Translations under genes and position numbers: made by a program
Notes under the pieces: model-generated
The model's input: only the letters and a program-made list of their open reading frames with translations
Told to the model about the DNA's origin: nothing
The model's database searches: none
Shown here: piece by piece, positions 1 to 9,008 of the stretch
How positions within the stretch are numbered: the first letter of the stretch is position 1
Layout of the letters: each line of letters starts with the position of its first letter
Source of the DNA: VBDM01 sp035499735
GTDB taxonomy: Bacteria > Pseudomonadota > Gammaproteobacteria > Burkholderiales > SG8-39
Direction of reading: 5' to 3'
DNA: 64,000 nucleotides
Assembly (NCBI GenBank): GCA_035499735.1
Contig: DATJYC010000031.1
Span: 114,184 to 178,183, forward strand

Positions 1-1
1 G

Positions 2-1258
2 CCCGGCGCGAAGGACGCGGCCGGCAATCCGCTCGCCGCGGACTTCAGCTGGACGTTCACTACGGGCGCACCGCTCGCCTGCGCGAGCGCGACGGTGCAC
101 TGCGTGGACGTCAATCCCGGCCCCAGCCAGGAATTCACCACCATCCAGGCAGCGGTGAACGCCGCCCAGGCCGGCGACACGGTCCTCGTGCTTGACGGCA
201 CCTACTCGGGCTTCGTCGTCTCCCGAAGCGGCACCCAGAACGGCCCGATCACGGTCAAGGCCGCGGGCAACTCGGCCGTCATCAATCAGGTCAATAGCGT
301 CGGCGAGGGCATCCGCGTGAGCAATGCGAGTTTCGTCACGATCGAAGGCTTCACTCTGACCGGCCTGCCGGCCTACGGCCTCACGGCGCGCGACGCGACC
401 CCGGCCACACCCATGCACGGGGTCACCTTCCGCAACAACACCGTCACCAGCTCGGGCTCGACTAACATCTACGCCTCGGAGGTCGCCGATTCGCTGATCG
501 AGGGGAACTCGACGTCGAACGCGGGGGAGCACGGGATCTACCTCGCCAACGGCGGCTCGGACAACACCGTCCTGCGCGGCAATCACTGCTTCAACAACGC
601 CGTGAACGGCATCCACCTGAACGGCGACGCGAGCATCGGCCCGGGCGGCGACGGACTGCACAAGGGCATCACCATCGAGAAGAACATCATTCACGACAAC
701 GCGGCCAACGGCCTGGACCTCGACGGCATTCAGGATTCGGTGATCCAGAACAATCTGATCTACGGCAATGGCAATCACGCGGCGCGGGCGTTCCAGATCG
801 ACGCTTCGGCCGGGCCGAAGAACCTCGCCTTCGTCAACAACACCTTCGTGCAGGGCAACGGCAACGCCGTGCTCAAGCTTACGCAGGACCTCGGCGGCCA
901 CAGCTTCTTCAACAACATCCTCGTGAACGACGCGAGCGGCACGAGCCTCGTAGTGGCGAACTTGAGCTTCCAGAGCAACCATAACGTCGTCAGGGGCGGG
1001 TTTTCGCTCGACGGCGAATCGAGCGTCATCAGCCTCCCGCAGTGGCAGGCCGCCGGCCACGACGCCAATTCGCTCGCCTCCACCTCGGCCGCGCTGTTCA
1101 ACAACCCGGGCTCTGATTTCACGCTGAAGAGCGGCGGGCCTGCGGCGAACGCCGGCCTCGCCTCGTTCAACAGCGTCTCGGCTCCGGCGGACGACCTCCT
1201 CGGCGTCGCGCGTCCGCAAGGGAGCGGATACGACGTCGGCGCCTACGAATCCTTCTAG
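2..1258 (+). CDS. Right-handed beta-helix protein, 5'-truncated
   Basis: The reading frame is open from the window edge, so the gene starts upstream. The first residues (PGAKDAAGNPLA, then WTFTTG) look like the end of a bacterial Ig-like Big_5 domain. They are followed by a parallel beta-helix: TIQAAVNAAQAGDTV near the start, then repeated N-N-x-I/V ladders typical of NosD/pectate-lyase-like folds, ending in the common DLLGVARPQGSGYDVGAYE tail. A likely surface or secreted carbohydrate-related protein, but no catalytic residues can be assigned. A GTG at 95 could be mistaken for the start; the upstream domain argues against it. Confidence 0.8.
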   Translation, partial: PGAKDAAGNPLAADFSWTFTTGAPLACASATVHCVDVNPGPSQEFTTIQAAVNAAQAGDTVLVLDGTYSGFVVSRSGTQNGPITVKAAGNSAVINQVNSVGEGIRVSNASFVTIEGFTLTGLPAYGLTARDATPATPMHGVTFRNNTVTSSGSTNIYASEVADSLIEGNSTSNAGEHGIYLANGGSDNTVLRGNHCFNNAVNGIHLNGDASIGPGGDGLHKGITIEKNIIHDNAANGLDLDGIQDSVIQNNLIYGNGNHAARAFQIDASAGPKNLAFVNNTFVQGNGNAVLKLTQDLGGHSFFNNILVNDASGTSLVVANLSFQSNHNVVRGGFSLDGESSVISLPQWQAAGHDANSLASTSAALFNNPGSDFTLKSGGPAANAGLASFNSVSAPADDLLGVARPQGSGYDVGAYESF

Positions 1259-1362
1259 TGCTTGCCTCGTCACCCCCGCGGCGCGAGGGCCGAGGCCACA
1301 GCAGCGCACGAATGCACCGCAGGAAACCTCGCTAGCCCTCATACGCAGCGCCCGGACCTTCC

Positions 1363-2184
1363 TTGAGCACCATCCGCCTCGCCGACATGACCGTCAACCG
1401 TCTCGGCTTCGGCGCTATGCGGGTGATCGACAACGAGGACATCTGGGGCGAGCCGAGCGACCGCGAGCACGCGATCGCTGTGCTGCGGCGGGCCGCGGAG
1501 CTCGGCGTCGGCCTCTTCGACACCGCCGAGAGCTACGGGCCGCACACGGACGAGTCGCTGATCGCCGAGGCGCTGTATCCGTATCCAAAGGGCCTGGTCG
1601 TCGCGACCAAGTGCGGCCTGTCGCGGCCGAGGCCCTCGCGCTGGGACGCCGACTGCCGGCCGGTGAAGCTGAGGAAGGACCTCGAGGGAAGCCTGAAGCG
1701 GCTCAGGCTCGAGCGGATCGACCTCTATCAGCTGCACACGGTGGATCCGAAGGTGCCGCTCGAGGTCTCGGTGGGTACGCTCGCCGACATGCGGCGCGAG
1801 GGCAAGGTACGCCACGTCGGGCTGTCCAACGTCACGGTCAAACAGATCGAGGCGGCGCGGAAGATAGTGCCGATCGTTTCGGTGCAAAACCGCTACAGCT
1901 TCGCCGACCGCGGCTCCGAGAGCGTGCTCCTGCATTGGGAGAAGCACGGCATCGCTTTCCTGCCTTGGTATCCGCTGGGCGACGGCTCCGCTTTGAGGCT
2001 CTCCAAGGTAAGGAAGGTCGCGGCGAAGCTGGGAGCCACACCGGCGCAGGTCGCGATCGCCTGGCTGCTCAAGAAATCGCCCGTCATGCTGCCGATCCCT
2101 GGGACGGGCAATCTTGAGCATCTCGAGGAGAACGTGGCGGCGGCGAAGCTCGATCTCGGCGACGAGGATTCCCGCGCGCTTTGA
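1363..2184 (+). CDS. Aldo/keto reductase
   Basis: 273 residues, NADPH-dependent oxidoreductase family with a TIM barrel. The catalytic tetrad is visible: Asp and Tyr in LFDTAESYGP, Lys in VVATKCG, His in LYQLHTVD. The C-terminal PIPGTGNLEHLEEN is the family's cofactor-phosphate binding segment. The start taken is TTG at 1363; an ATG at 1387 is an alternative but would trim the first strand. The substrate cannot be told from sequence. It stands alone between the beta-helix gene and the TRAP operon, with 224 bp downstream in which I see nothing specific. Confidence 0.88.
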   Translation: MSTIRLADMTVNRLGFGAMRVIDNEDIWGEPSDREHAIAVLRRAAELGVGLFDTAESYGPHTDESLIAEALYPYPKGLVVATKCGLSRPRPSRWDADCRPVKLRKDLEGSLKRLRLERIDLYQLHTVDPKVPLEVSVGTLADMRREGKVRHVGLSNVTVKQIEAARKIVPIVSVQNRYSFADRGSESVLLHWEKHGIAFLPWYPLGDGSALRLSKVRKVAAKLGATPAQVAIAWLLKKSPVMLPIPGTGNLEHLEENVAAAKLDLGDEDSRAL

Positions 2185-2408
2185 CGGCGCTCCCTACCAC
2201 TAAACCCGCTGCGAACGCCCCCGCTCAGGAAGGGCTCCGTGACGAAGACGTCCACGGTCATCGGCCGGTAGCGGTCGCTGTGGAAGCTCAGCACCACCCG
2301 CGCTTGACCGTGGCCAGGCGTTGGGATAGCTTGCCTGCGGATTCAGCCGAAAGAAGGTCCGGGGCCATCGGCATCCGGCCCGTCGACCGCAGTGGAAAGG
2401 AGGAGGGT

Positions 2409-3539
2409 ATGGACCGCAATCGGATGCACCGATACGGCGTGGGGGCCGTTGCCGCGATTCTCGCGGCCCCGCTTCTCCACGTCATTCAACCCGCGCACGC
2501 CCAGGACAAGCCGCAAAAAGTCGTGCTGCGCTTCGCCGCCGACTTCACGCCGCCGCCGCACCCGGCCGGCATGGCGCTGGCGTACTTCGGCGAGCGGCTG
2601 CCGCAGGTGATTCCCGGCAGCGAGGCGCGGCTCTACTACGCCGGTGCGCTCTACACCATTCCGGAGGCTTTCGAGGCAATGCGCCAGGGCAATCTGGAGA
2701 TGGCGTGGATGCAGATGGGCAAGGCGGCGCCTGTCGACCCGTGGATGATGACGGTGGTCGGGCCAGGCGTGATGACCACGGTCGGCGCGGTCGATTCGAT
2801 CGAGAAGACCAAGACCTACCACATGCTCGTCGACCGGCTCGCGAAGAACCAGGGGATCAAGGTCTTCGGCACCGGTCAGATGAGCTTCGGCATGGGCGTC
2901 GGCGGCAAGAAGCGATATCTCACGCCCGCCGACTTCACCGGCCGCAAAGTGCGCAGCATGGGCCCGGTCGAGAACGCCTCGCTCGCGTCGTGGAAGGCGA
3001 ACCCGGTGGTGATGGCCTTCGGCGAGGTCCCGACGGCGCTGGAATCGGGTGTGATCGACGGGCTGATGACCAGCATCGGCGGCTGGCTCTCCGTGCGCGA
3101 GCAGGCGCCGTACTACACGACCGGCGGCGCCGGCGTCTTCACCGGCGACTACTACATGGTGAGCGCGAGCCGGCGCTGGTGGGACAAGCTGACGCCCGCG
3201 ACCCAGAAGGCGCTCGAAGGCCTCATCGCCGAAACCATCAAGACGCAGAAGGAATACAACTGGTGCGTCGACCGGCTGACCTACGAGAAGTACGGCACCA
3301 AGGATCCGTCCAAGCCGGGCGTCTACTGGATGACGCCGAGCGAGGTCCAGGCGATGACGGGCGCGGTGGGCGACAACTCGGCGCAGTACGTGAAGACCAA
3401 GCTGCCGCCGGAGGCGAGGCCTTGGGTCGACACCTTCGCCAAGGAAGGCCGCGAGCTGTCGAAGGAGAACCCGGCCGGCTCGTCCTGGATCGAGAAGCTC
3501 GACTGCTCGAAGTACGCTTCGAAGATTCACATCAAGTAG
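2409..3539 (+). CDS. dctP: TRAP transporter solute-binding protein (DctP type)
   Basis: 376 residues. It should capture an organic acid in the periplasm and deliver it to the DctQ/DctM permease encoded next. The start ATG at 2409 follows a strong Shine-Dalgarno (AAAGGAGGAGGGT), which outweighs the longer open frame from 2181. A signal peptide ending around HAQD precedes the mature protein, which opens KVVLRFAADFTPPPHPAG. TRAP binding proteins usually bind carboxylates through a conserved Arg. The enzyme at the end of the operon suggests an aromatic or alpha-hydroxy acid ligand (inference). Confidence 0.88.
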   Translation: MDRNRMHRYGVGAVAAILAAPLLHVIQPAHAQDKPQKVVLRFAADFTPPPHPAGMALAYFGERLPQVIPGSEARLYYAGALYTIPEAFEAMRQGNLEMAWMQMGKAAPVDPWMMTVVGPGVMTTVGAVDSIEKTKTYHMLVDRLAKNQGIKVFGTGQMSFGMGVGGKKRYLTPADFTGRKVRSMGPVENASLASWKANPVVMAFGEVPTALESGVIDGLMTSIGGWLSVREQAPYYTTGGAGVFTGDYYMVSASRRWWDKLTPATQKALEGLIAETIKTQKEYNWCVDRLTYEKYGTKDPSKPGVYWMTPSEVQAMTGAVGDNSAQYVKTKLPPEARPWVDTFAKEGRELSKENPAGSSWIEKLDCSKYASKIHIK

Positions 3540-3566
3540 GCGCGCCGCCTCCCGACCCCGGAGCGC

Positions 3567-4118
3567 GTGGAAAGAGCTTACGCACTGTGGCGCGCATTCC
3601 AGGACCGGATCCTGGAGCGCGCCACGGCAATAGTATTCCTCGGCTGCACGCTGCTCGCGCTGCTCGAGGTCGTGCGGCGCTACCTGCTCGGCCTGTCCTT
3701 CGAGTGGCAGCAGGACGCGGTCACCCTTTTCATTCTTAGCGCCGTCTTCCTCTATTTCGGCGTCTCGCAGCGGCGCGGCGCGCATCTCAACGTCAACCTC
3801 CTGACGGGAGTGCTCGAGGAGCTGGGGCCGCGGGCGGCGCGCGCGGCCGAGATCATCAGGCTGCTCGCCGAGATCTTCTCGTTCGTATTCCTGGTCGCGA
3901 TCGTCTGGTGGGGAGTGCCCGACATCAAGGACAGCGTGACCTACGGCAGCCGCAGCGAGAGCCTCGCCTTCCCGATGTGGCCGTTCCTGATGGCGCTGCT
4001 CGTCGGCTTCGCCCTCATGGCGGTATCGCTGTTCTTCCAGATCTACCGGAGCGTACAGAAGCTGCGCGGCCGGACGGTGCTCGCGGAGCCTTTCGGGGAG
4101 GGGGCGCCGCCGCACTGA
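3567..4118 (+). CDS. dctQ: TRAP transporter small permease (DctQ)
   Basis: 183 residues with four hydrophobic segments (around residues 20-38, 47-67, 90-112 and 133-155), the topology of the small TRAP membrane subunit that pairs with DctM. The FEWQQDAVTLFIL segment fits the family. The start is GTG at 3567, 27 bp after the binding-protein stop, so it belongs to the same transcript. The last residues (GEGAPPH) are a soluble tail. Confidence 0.85.
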   Translation: MERAYALWRAFQDRILERATAIVFLGCTLLALLEVVRRYLLGLSFEWQQDAVTLFILSAVFLYFGVSQRRGAHLNVNLLTGVLEELGPRAARAAEIIRLLAEIFSFVFLVAIVWWGVPDIKDSVTYGSRSESLAFPMWPFLMALLVGFALMAVSLFFQIYRSVQKLRGRTVLAEPFGEGAPPH

Positions 4119-4152
4119 TTCCTTGCAAGGCGCACTAACGGGAGGGCCTCGG

Positions 4153-5436
4153 ATGTGGATCGTCGGGATTGTGGTGCTGCTGCTGCTCGTGCTGAGCGTG
4201 CCGATCGGGCTCGCGCTCAGCGGTTCGGCCGCGGCCTACATCCTGGTCGACCCCCTGCTCGAGCCCGAGGTCATATTCCGGGCCTTCTTCAATTTCATCA
4301 ACCGCTACTCGCTGATGGCGATCCCGCTCTTCATCTTTGCCGGATACCTCATGGAGCGCACCGGCCTGATCGCGCTGCTGTTCCGCTTCGCCGACGCGCT
4401 GGTCGGCTGGCTGCCCGGCGGCTTCGGCATCGCCACCGTGATCGCCTGCGTGCTCTTCGCCGCGATTTCGGGCTCGAGCGTCGCCATGGCGGCGGCGATG
4501 AGCGTGATCGCGATCCCCGAGATGCTGAAGCGCGGCTATCCGCCGTGGGTGGCGGCGGGCCTCGTCGCCACCAGCGGCGGCATCGCGATCCTGATTCCGC
4601 CGAGCATCCCGCTGATCCTCTACGGCATCGTCACCGAGACCTCGGTGGTGCGGCTGTTCTTCGCCGGCGTCGTTCCTGGCCTGCTGCTCGCGCTCGCCAA
4701 CATCGCCACGATCGTCGTCCTGTCTTGGCGGCTGAAGCTCGCGCGCGGGGTATTCGACCGGCGCAGGATCTGGCCCGCGACGCTCGCCGCGCTGCCCGGG
4801 TTCGGCCTGCCCGTTCTCATTCTCGGCGGGCTCTACGGCGGGCTGTTCACGCCTACCGAGGCCGCCGCGGTTGCATGCGGTTATGCGATGGTCTACGGGA
4901 TCATCACCCGGCGGCGCGCCTTTCTGCGCGAGCTGCTGCCGGTCACCTGCCGCTCGCTCAGCCTGTCCTCCGTGATCCTGTTCCTGGTCGGCAGCGTCGG
5001 CGTGTTCCAGTTCCTCGCCGCCAACCTGTACTGGCCGCAGACCATCACCAAGGCCATCACCTCACTGGGGCTGACGCCGCTCGGATTCATCTTCGCGTTC
5101 ATCGGGGTGGAGATGATCCTGGGCTGCTTCGTAGACGGTGTCGCGATGATCCTGCTGACGGTGCCGGTCGTGTTCCCGGTCGCCTATGCGCTCAAGATCG
5201 ACCCGATCCACCTCGCCATCATATTGACGCTCACCGTCGAGATGAGCCTGGTCACGCCGCCCGTCGGCCTGAACCTCTTCGCGGTAAGCGGCACCTCCAA
5301 GATCCCGGTGTCCGAAGTCGTGAAAGGCTCCGTCCCGTTCTTCCTCACGGACGCGATCGTGCTGCTGCTGGCGACGTTCTTTCCCGCGCTGTCGGTCTGG
5401 CTGCCGAACCTGCTCGTCACCAACGTGTTCAAGTGA
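4153..5436 (+). CDS. dctM: TRAP transporter large permease (DctM)
   Basis: 427 residues, about 11-12 membrane segments. The sodium-coupled transport subunit of the TRAP system. Characteristic stretches are visible: ISGSSVAMAAAMSVIAIPEM, IAILIPPSIPLILYG and LVTPPVGLNLFAVSG. The ATG at 4153 (MWIVGIV) has GGAGGG ten bases upstream; the frame extends to a TTG at 4123 that has no ribosome site. Its TGA overlaps the GTG of the next gene by four bases, so translation of the two is coupled. Confidence 0.92.
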   Translation: MWIVGIVVLLLLVLSVPIGLALSGSAAAYILVDPLLEPEVIFRAFFNFINRYSLMAIPLFIFAGYLMERTGLIALLFRFADALVGWLPGGFGIATVIACVLFAAISGSSVAMAAAMSVIAIPEMLKRGYPPWVAAGLVATSGGIAILIPPSIPLILYGIVTETSVVRLFFAGVVPGLLLALANIATIVVLSWRLKLARGVFDRRRIWPATLAALPGFGLPVLILGGLYGGLFTPTEAAAVACGYAMVYGIITRRRAFLRELLPVTCRSLSLSSVILFLVGSVGVFQFLAANLYWPQTITKAITSLGLTPLGFIFAFIGVEMILGCFVDGVAMILLTVPVVFPVAYALKIDPIHLAIILTLTVEMSLVTPPVGLNLFAVSGTSKIPVSEVVKGSVPFFLTDAIVLLLATFFPALSVWLPNLLVTNVFK

Positions 5437-6527
5437 GCGGGCCGCGGCTGAGCTTGCGCGCTATCAGCGCACGGGGCGTGAACGTGCCGATGAAGCTGCC
5501 CCTGGGCACGAGCGCCGGGACGCTGCGCTCGGCCGCCCTCCTCCTCGTCGACGTCGAGACCGAGGAAGGCGTCGCCGGGCACAGCTACCTCTTCTGCTAC
5601 CTCCCGGCAGCCGCCCCGGCGATCAGTGCGATGCTCGGCGAGATCGAGCGCACCGTGAAAGGCGACCTCGTCGAGCCAGCCGAGCTGTGGGCGAAGCTCG
5701 CGCGCCGCTTCAAGCTGATCGGCGTGCAGGGCATCGTGCGTATGGCGATGTCCGGGTTCGACTGCGCCTGCTGGGACGCGCTCGCGGTCGCGGCGGGCGT
5801 TCCGCTCGCGACGCTGCTCGGCGGCGCACCGCGCCGCGTCCGTGCGTACAACAGCAACGGCCTGGGACTCATGCCTCTGGAAGCGCTGGCGGAAGAGGCC
5901 GAGACGCTACTCGAAGGGGGCTTTCGCGCGGTGAAGCTGCGCCTCGGCTACCCGACGCTTGCCGCCGACCTCGCGGCGGTACGCGCGGTGAGGAAACGCC
6001 TTCCCGATTCCGTGGAGCTGATGGTCGACTATAACCAGGCGCTCTCCGCCGACGAAGCTTTCGCGCGCGGCCGAGCGCTCGACTCCGAAGGCGTCGCCTG
6101 GATCGAGGAGCCGATCCGCCACGACGATTTCCGCAACTGCGCCGAGCTTGCCGAAACCCTGGCGACACCGATCCAGATCGGCGAAAACTTCTCGCTGCCC
6201 GAGCAGATGGAGGAGGCGATTGCGGCGAAAGCCTGCGACTTCGTCATGCCCGACCTGGAGAGAATCGGTGGGGTGAGCGGCTGGCTGCGCGCGGCGGCGA
6301 TCGCGCAGCAGAACAGGAAGCCGATGTCCTCGCACCTCTTTCCCGAAACGAGCGCGCACCTGCTCGCAGTGACGCCGACCTGCCACTACCTCGAGTATGT
6401 GGACTGGGCGAACGCGATCCTCGAGGAGCCGCTGGAGATCGTCGGCGGAGAGGCGGTGATACGGGACCGCCCCGGAAGCGGGCTCGCCTGGAACGAGGAC
6501 GCGGTGAAGCGCTACGAGATGGCCTGA
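5433..6527 (+). CDS. Mandelate racemase/muconate lactonizing family enzyme
   Basis: 364 residues, enolase superfamily, strikingly like Pseudomonas putida mandelate racemase. Using that enzyme's numbering, every recalled active-site position appears at +4: Lys164 = K168, Asp195 = D199 and Asn197 = N201 (MVDYNQ), Glu222 = E226, Glu247 = E251 (GENF), His297 = H301 (SSHLF), Glu317 = E321 (LEYVDW). The exception is Lys166, which is R170 here (AVKLRLGY). It probably acts on a 2-hydroxy acid brought in by the TRAP system encoded just upstream. The GTG start overlaps the DctM stop (GTGA). A racemase or a dehydratase are both possible. The 3' end overlaps the convergent typA by 16 bp. Confidence 0.9.
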   Translation: MSGPRLSLRAISARGVNVPMKLPLGTSAGTLRSAALLLVDVETEEGVAGHSYLFCYLPAAAPAISAMLGEIERTVKGDLVEPAELWAKLARRFKLIGVQGIVRMAMSGFDCACWDALAVAAGVPLATLLGGAPRRVRAYNSNGLGLMPLEALAEEAETLLEGGFRAVKLRLGYPTLAADLAAVRAVRKRLPDSVELMVDYNQALSADEAFARGRALDSEGVAWIEEPIRHDDFRNCAELAETLATPIQIGENFSLPEQMEEAIAAKACDFVMPDLERIGGVSGWLRAAAIAQQNRKPMSSHLFPETSAHLLAVTPTCHYLEYVDWANAILEEPLEIVGGEAVIRDRPGSGLAWNEDAVKRYEMA

Positions 6528-8341
6528 GGGGCCTCGGTGCGCGCCGCGCGGCGGCGCTCGTGGTCGTAGAGGTGGCGCTTGCGCACGCGGATCGACTTGG
6601 GCGTGATCTCGACCAGCTCGTCGTCGTCGATGAACTCGACCGCAAGCTCGAGCGTCAGCTTGATCGGAGGAGTCAGCAGGATCGCCTCGTCCTTGCCGGC
6701 CGCGCGGATGTTGGTGAGGTGCTTCTCGCGGATCGGGTTGACGACGAGGTCGTTGTCGCGGCTGTGCACGCCGATCACCATGCCCTCGTAGACGCGCTCG
6801 CCGGGGCTCACCAGCATCCTGCCGCGCTCCTGCAGCTTCCACAGCGCATAGGCGACCGCCTCGCCCTGCTCCGCCGAGACCAGCACGCCGCTCCTGCGCG
6901 ACGGGATTTCGGCCTTCATCGGGCCGTACTCGTCGAACACATGGCTCATGAGGCCGGTGCCGCGCGTGAGATTCAGGAACTCGGACTGGAAGCCGATCAG
7001 CCCGCGCGCGGGGATGCGGTAGTCGAGGCGCACCCGGCCGCGGCCGTCGGGCATCATGTCGAGGAGATCGGCACGGCGCGCGCCGAGAGCTTCCATCACC
7101 TGTCCCTGATGGCTTTCCTCCACGTCCACGGTGAGGACCTCGAAAGGCTCCTGCTTCACGCCATCGACCGTCTTCGTCACCACCCGCGGGCGCGACACCG
7201 CCAGCTCGTAGCCCTCGCGGCGCATGTTCTCGAGCAGGATCGTCAGGTGCAGCTCGCCGCGCCCCGAGACGCGGAACACGTCGGCGTCGGCGGTCTCCTC
7301 GACGCGCAGGGCGACGTTGCCCTGCAGCTCGCGGAACAGGCGCTCCCGGATCTGGCGGCTGGTGACGAAGCGCCCTTCCTGCCCGGCGAACGGCGAAGTG
7401 TTCACCTGGAAGTTCATCGTGAGCGTGGGCTCGTCCACGCGCAGCATCGGCAGCGCCTCGGGGGCGAGCGGGTCGGCGAAGGTGACGCCGATCGCGGTCT
7501 CTTCCACCCCGGTGACGAGCACGATATCCCCCGCCGCGGCTTCTTCCATGGGCAGTCGCTCCAGGCCCCGGAAGCCCATCACTTGCCCGACCTCGGCCTT
7601 CGCCGGCTCGCGCCCCTCGTGCAGCACGACGACCTCCTGCGCGGGCCGCAGCCTCCCCCGCGCGATGCGGCCGATGCCGATGCGGCCGACGTAGCTCGAG
7701 TAATCGATGTTGCTGATCTGCAGCTGCAGCGGCCCGTCGGGATCGCCCGTCGGCGCCGGAACGCGAGCGATGATCGTCTCGAACAGCGGCCGCATGTCCT
7801 TCCCGGGCCTCGCGAGATCCAGCGTTGCAGTCCCCAGCAGCGCCGAGGCGTAAACCACCGGGAAGTCCAGCTGGTGCTCCGACGCACCGAGCTTGTCCAT
7901 CATGTCGAAGGTGGCGTTCACCACCCAGTCGGGCCGCGCGCCGGGCCGGTCGATCTTGTTGACCACCACGACGGGGTTCAGCCCCAGGGCCAGCGCCTTG
8001 CGGGTCACGAAGCGCGTCTGCGGCATGGGCCCCTCGACCGCGTCGACCAGCAGTAGCACGCCGTCGACCATCGACAGCGACCGCTCGACCTCCCCGCCGA
8101 AGTCCGCATGCCCCGGCGTGTCGACGATGTTGATGTGCACGCCCTCGTAGTCGACCGCCGTGTTCTTCGCGAGGATCGTGATGCCGCGCTCGCGCTCGAG
8201 ATCGTTCGAGTCCATGACGCGCTCGGCGACGTGCTGGTGCGCGGCGAAGGTTCCCGCCTGGTGCAGCAGCTTGTCGACCAGCGTCGTCTTGCCGTGGTCG
8301 ACGTGAGCGATGATCGCGAGGTTGCGGACGGAGCGGGGCAT
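6512..8341 (-). CDS. typA: Ribosome-associated GTPase TypA/BipA
   Basis: 609 residues, the normal length for BipA. Translational GTPase involved in 50S assembly and stress adaptation. G-motifs are intact: AHVDHGKTT (P-loop), DTPGHADFGGEVER (G3) and NKIDRPGARP (G4), then elongation-factor domains and the BipA-specific C-terminus with LTNIRAAGKDEAILLTPP. The start is placed at the ATG in MPRSVRNLAIIAH because family members begin within about ten residues of this segment. An ATG 30 bases upstream (8371) is in frame, and neither has a clear ribosome site. Confidence 0.95.
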   Translation of the reverse strand: MPRSVRNLAIIAHVDHGKTTLVDKLLHQAGTFAAHQHVAERVMDSNDLERERGITILAKNTAVDYEGVHINIVDTPGHADFGGEVERSLSMVDGVLLLVDAVEGPMPQTRFVTRKALALGLNPVVVVNKIDRPGARPDWVVNATFDMMDKLGASEHQLDFPVVYASALLGTATLDLARPGKDMRPLFETIIARVPAPTGDPDGPLQLQISNIDYSSYVGRIGIGRIARGRLRPAQEVVVLHEGREPAKAEVGQVMGFRGLERLPMEEAAAGDIVLVTGVEETAIGVTFADPLAPEALPMLRVDEPTLTMNFQVNTSPFAGQEGRFVTSRQIRERLFRELQGNVALRVEETADADVFRVSGRGELHLTILLENMRREGYELAVSRPRVVTKTVDGVKQEPFEVLTVDVEESHQGQVMEALGARRADLLDMMPDGRGRVRLDYRIPARGLIGFQSEFLNLTRGTGLMSHVFDEYGPMKAEIPSRRSGVLVSAEQGEAVAYALWKLQERGRMLVSPGERVYEGMVIGVHSRDNDLVVNPIREKHLTNIRAAGKDEAILLTPPIKLTLELAVEFIDDDELVEITPKSIRVRKRHLYDHERRRAARTEAPQAIS

Positions 8342-8383
8342 TTCAGGACCGGTACGCGAAAAGTCGCGCATTGTACCAGCCTG

Positions 8384-8550
8384 CTATGTCAAAAGGGCCT
8401 TTTCCAGCGCGGCGACCAGTGGCCCCAGCTTGGGCGGGCTCGCCTCGAGCGCAATTTTCACGCGAGCTTCCCGACGAGGTCGGCGAGCTGGGCGCCCAGC
8501 CGGCTCTCGAGTATCGCGACGGTCTTGCCTTCCAGGAGCGCCGCCGGATC
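8384..8550 (-). pseudogene. Possible uroporphyrinogen-III synthase remnant (N- and C-terminal scraps joined)
   Basis: On the minus strand one frame reads DPAALLEGKTVAILESRLGA and on to ADLVGKLA, ending at a TGA (8458-8460). The next frame immediately reads VKIALEASPPKLG then PLVAALEKALLT and a stop at 8384-8386. From family memory, the first piece resembles the amino end of HemD-type uroporphyrinogen-III synthases and the second their carboxyl end. This would be a gene that lost its ~200-residue middle. No start codon is clear. The similarity is short, so this may be chance coding-like sequence between typA and the next gene. Confidence 0.33.
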
Positions 8551-8959
8551 AGGTGCGCTGCCACGCCGCGCGCCGGAAGCGCCTGCGGCGCGCTGGGGTC
8601 GCGACCTTCTGCTCGGCGAACTCGTGGAGCCTGGCACTCATGGCGAGCCGGACATCCTCGGGCAGGGTGTGCGCCGCTGCGTCGAAGCGCGCCACCAGTG
8701 GGTCGCCCTTGCCGGATTTCGCGGGCCTGACGCCGTCCAGGAAGAACCCGCTGCGCTTGTGCCACACCAGGGCCCGCTCGCTCGAGTCGATCCCGTAGCA
8801 GAGCTGGAACTGCACCAGCTCCCCGCCGCTACCCTGCCACACGAACAGGTCGAAGTAGTCGTCGTGGAACCAGCGCCGGTGAACGCCGGGCTCGTCGGTA
8901 ACGCCGAGTATTTCGTGCATCATGGAATCCGTTTCGGAGCCAAATTGATTCTTTGACAT
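8549..8959 (-). CDS. Conserved hypothetical protein
   Basis: 136 residues, not recognised. The central part has a well-ordered composition (WFHDDYFDLFVWQ, LVQFQLCYGIDSSERAL, FFLDGVRP, LPEDVRLAMSARLHEF) that looks like a genuine small soluble protein. The last 17 residues (arginine-rich ARRRRFRRAAWQRT) look like read-through into non-homologous sequence and abut the pseudogene-like scraps downstream. The start could be ATG 8959 or the ATG in MHEILGV at 8920. Transcribed away from the Bug gene at 9009. Confidence 0.6.
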   Translation of the reverse strand: MSKNQFGSETDSMMHEILGVTDEPGVHRRWFHDDYFDLFVWQGSGGELVQFQLCYGIDSSERALVWHKRSGFFLDGVRPAKSGKGDPLVARFDAAAHTLPEDVRLAMSARLHEFAEQKVATPARRRRFRRAAWQRT

Positions 8960-9008
8960 GCCCGGAATGCGGCGGTTTCACGCTCGGGCATACAATGCGG
9001 CATACGCC

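Noticed and set aside
2343..4115. 590-codon minus-strand ORF over the TRAP genes
   Set aside because: Antisense shadow of dctP/dctQ, with Arg/His/Leu-rich composition and no domain.
4155..6527. 790-codon frame that could look like a fusion ahead of the racemase
   Set aside because: The first 426 codons are an out-of-frame reading of dctM; the real gene starts at GTG 5433.
8953..8958. Perfect TTGACA upstream of the Bug gene at 9009
   Set aside because: The nearest -10-like TACAAT (8991) is 32 bp away, so no functional promoter pair.
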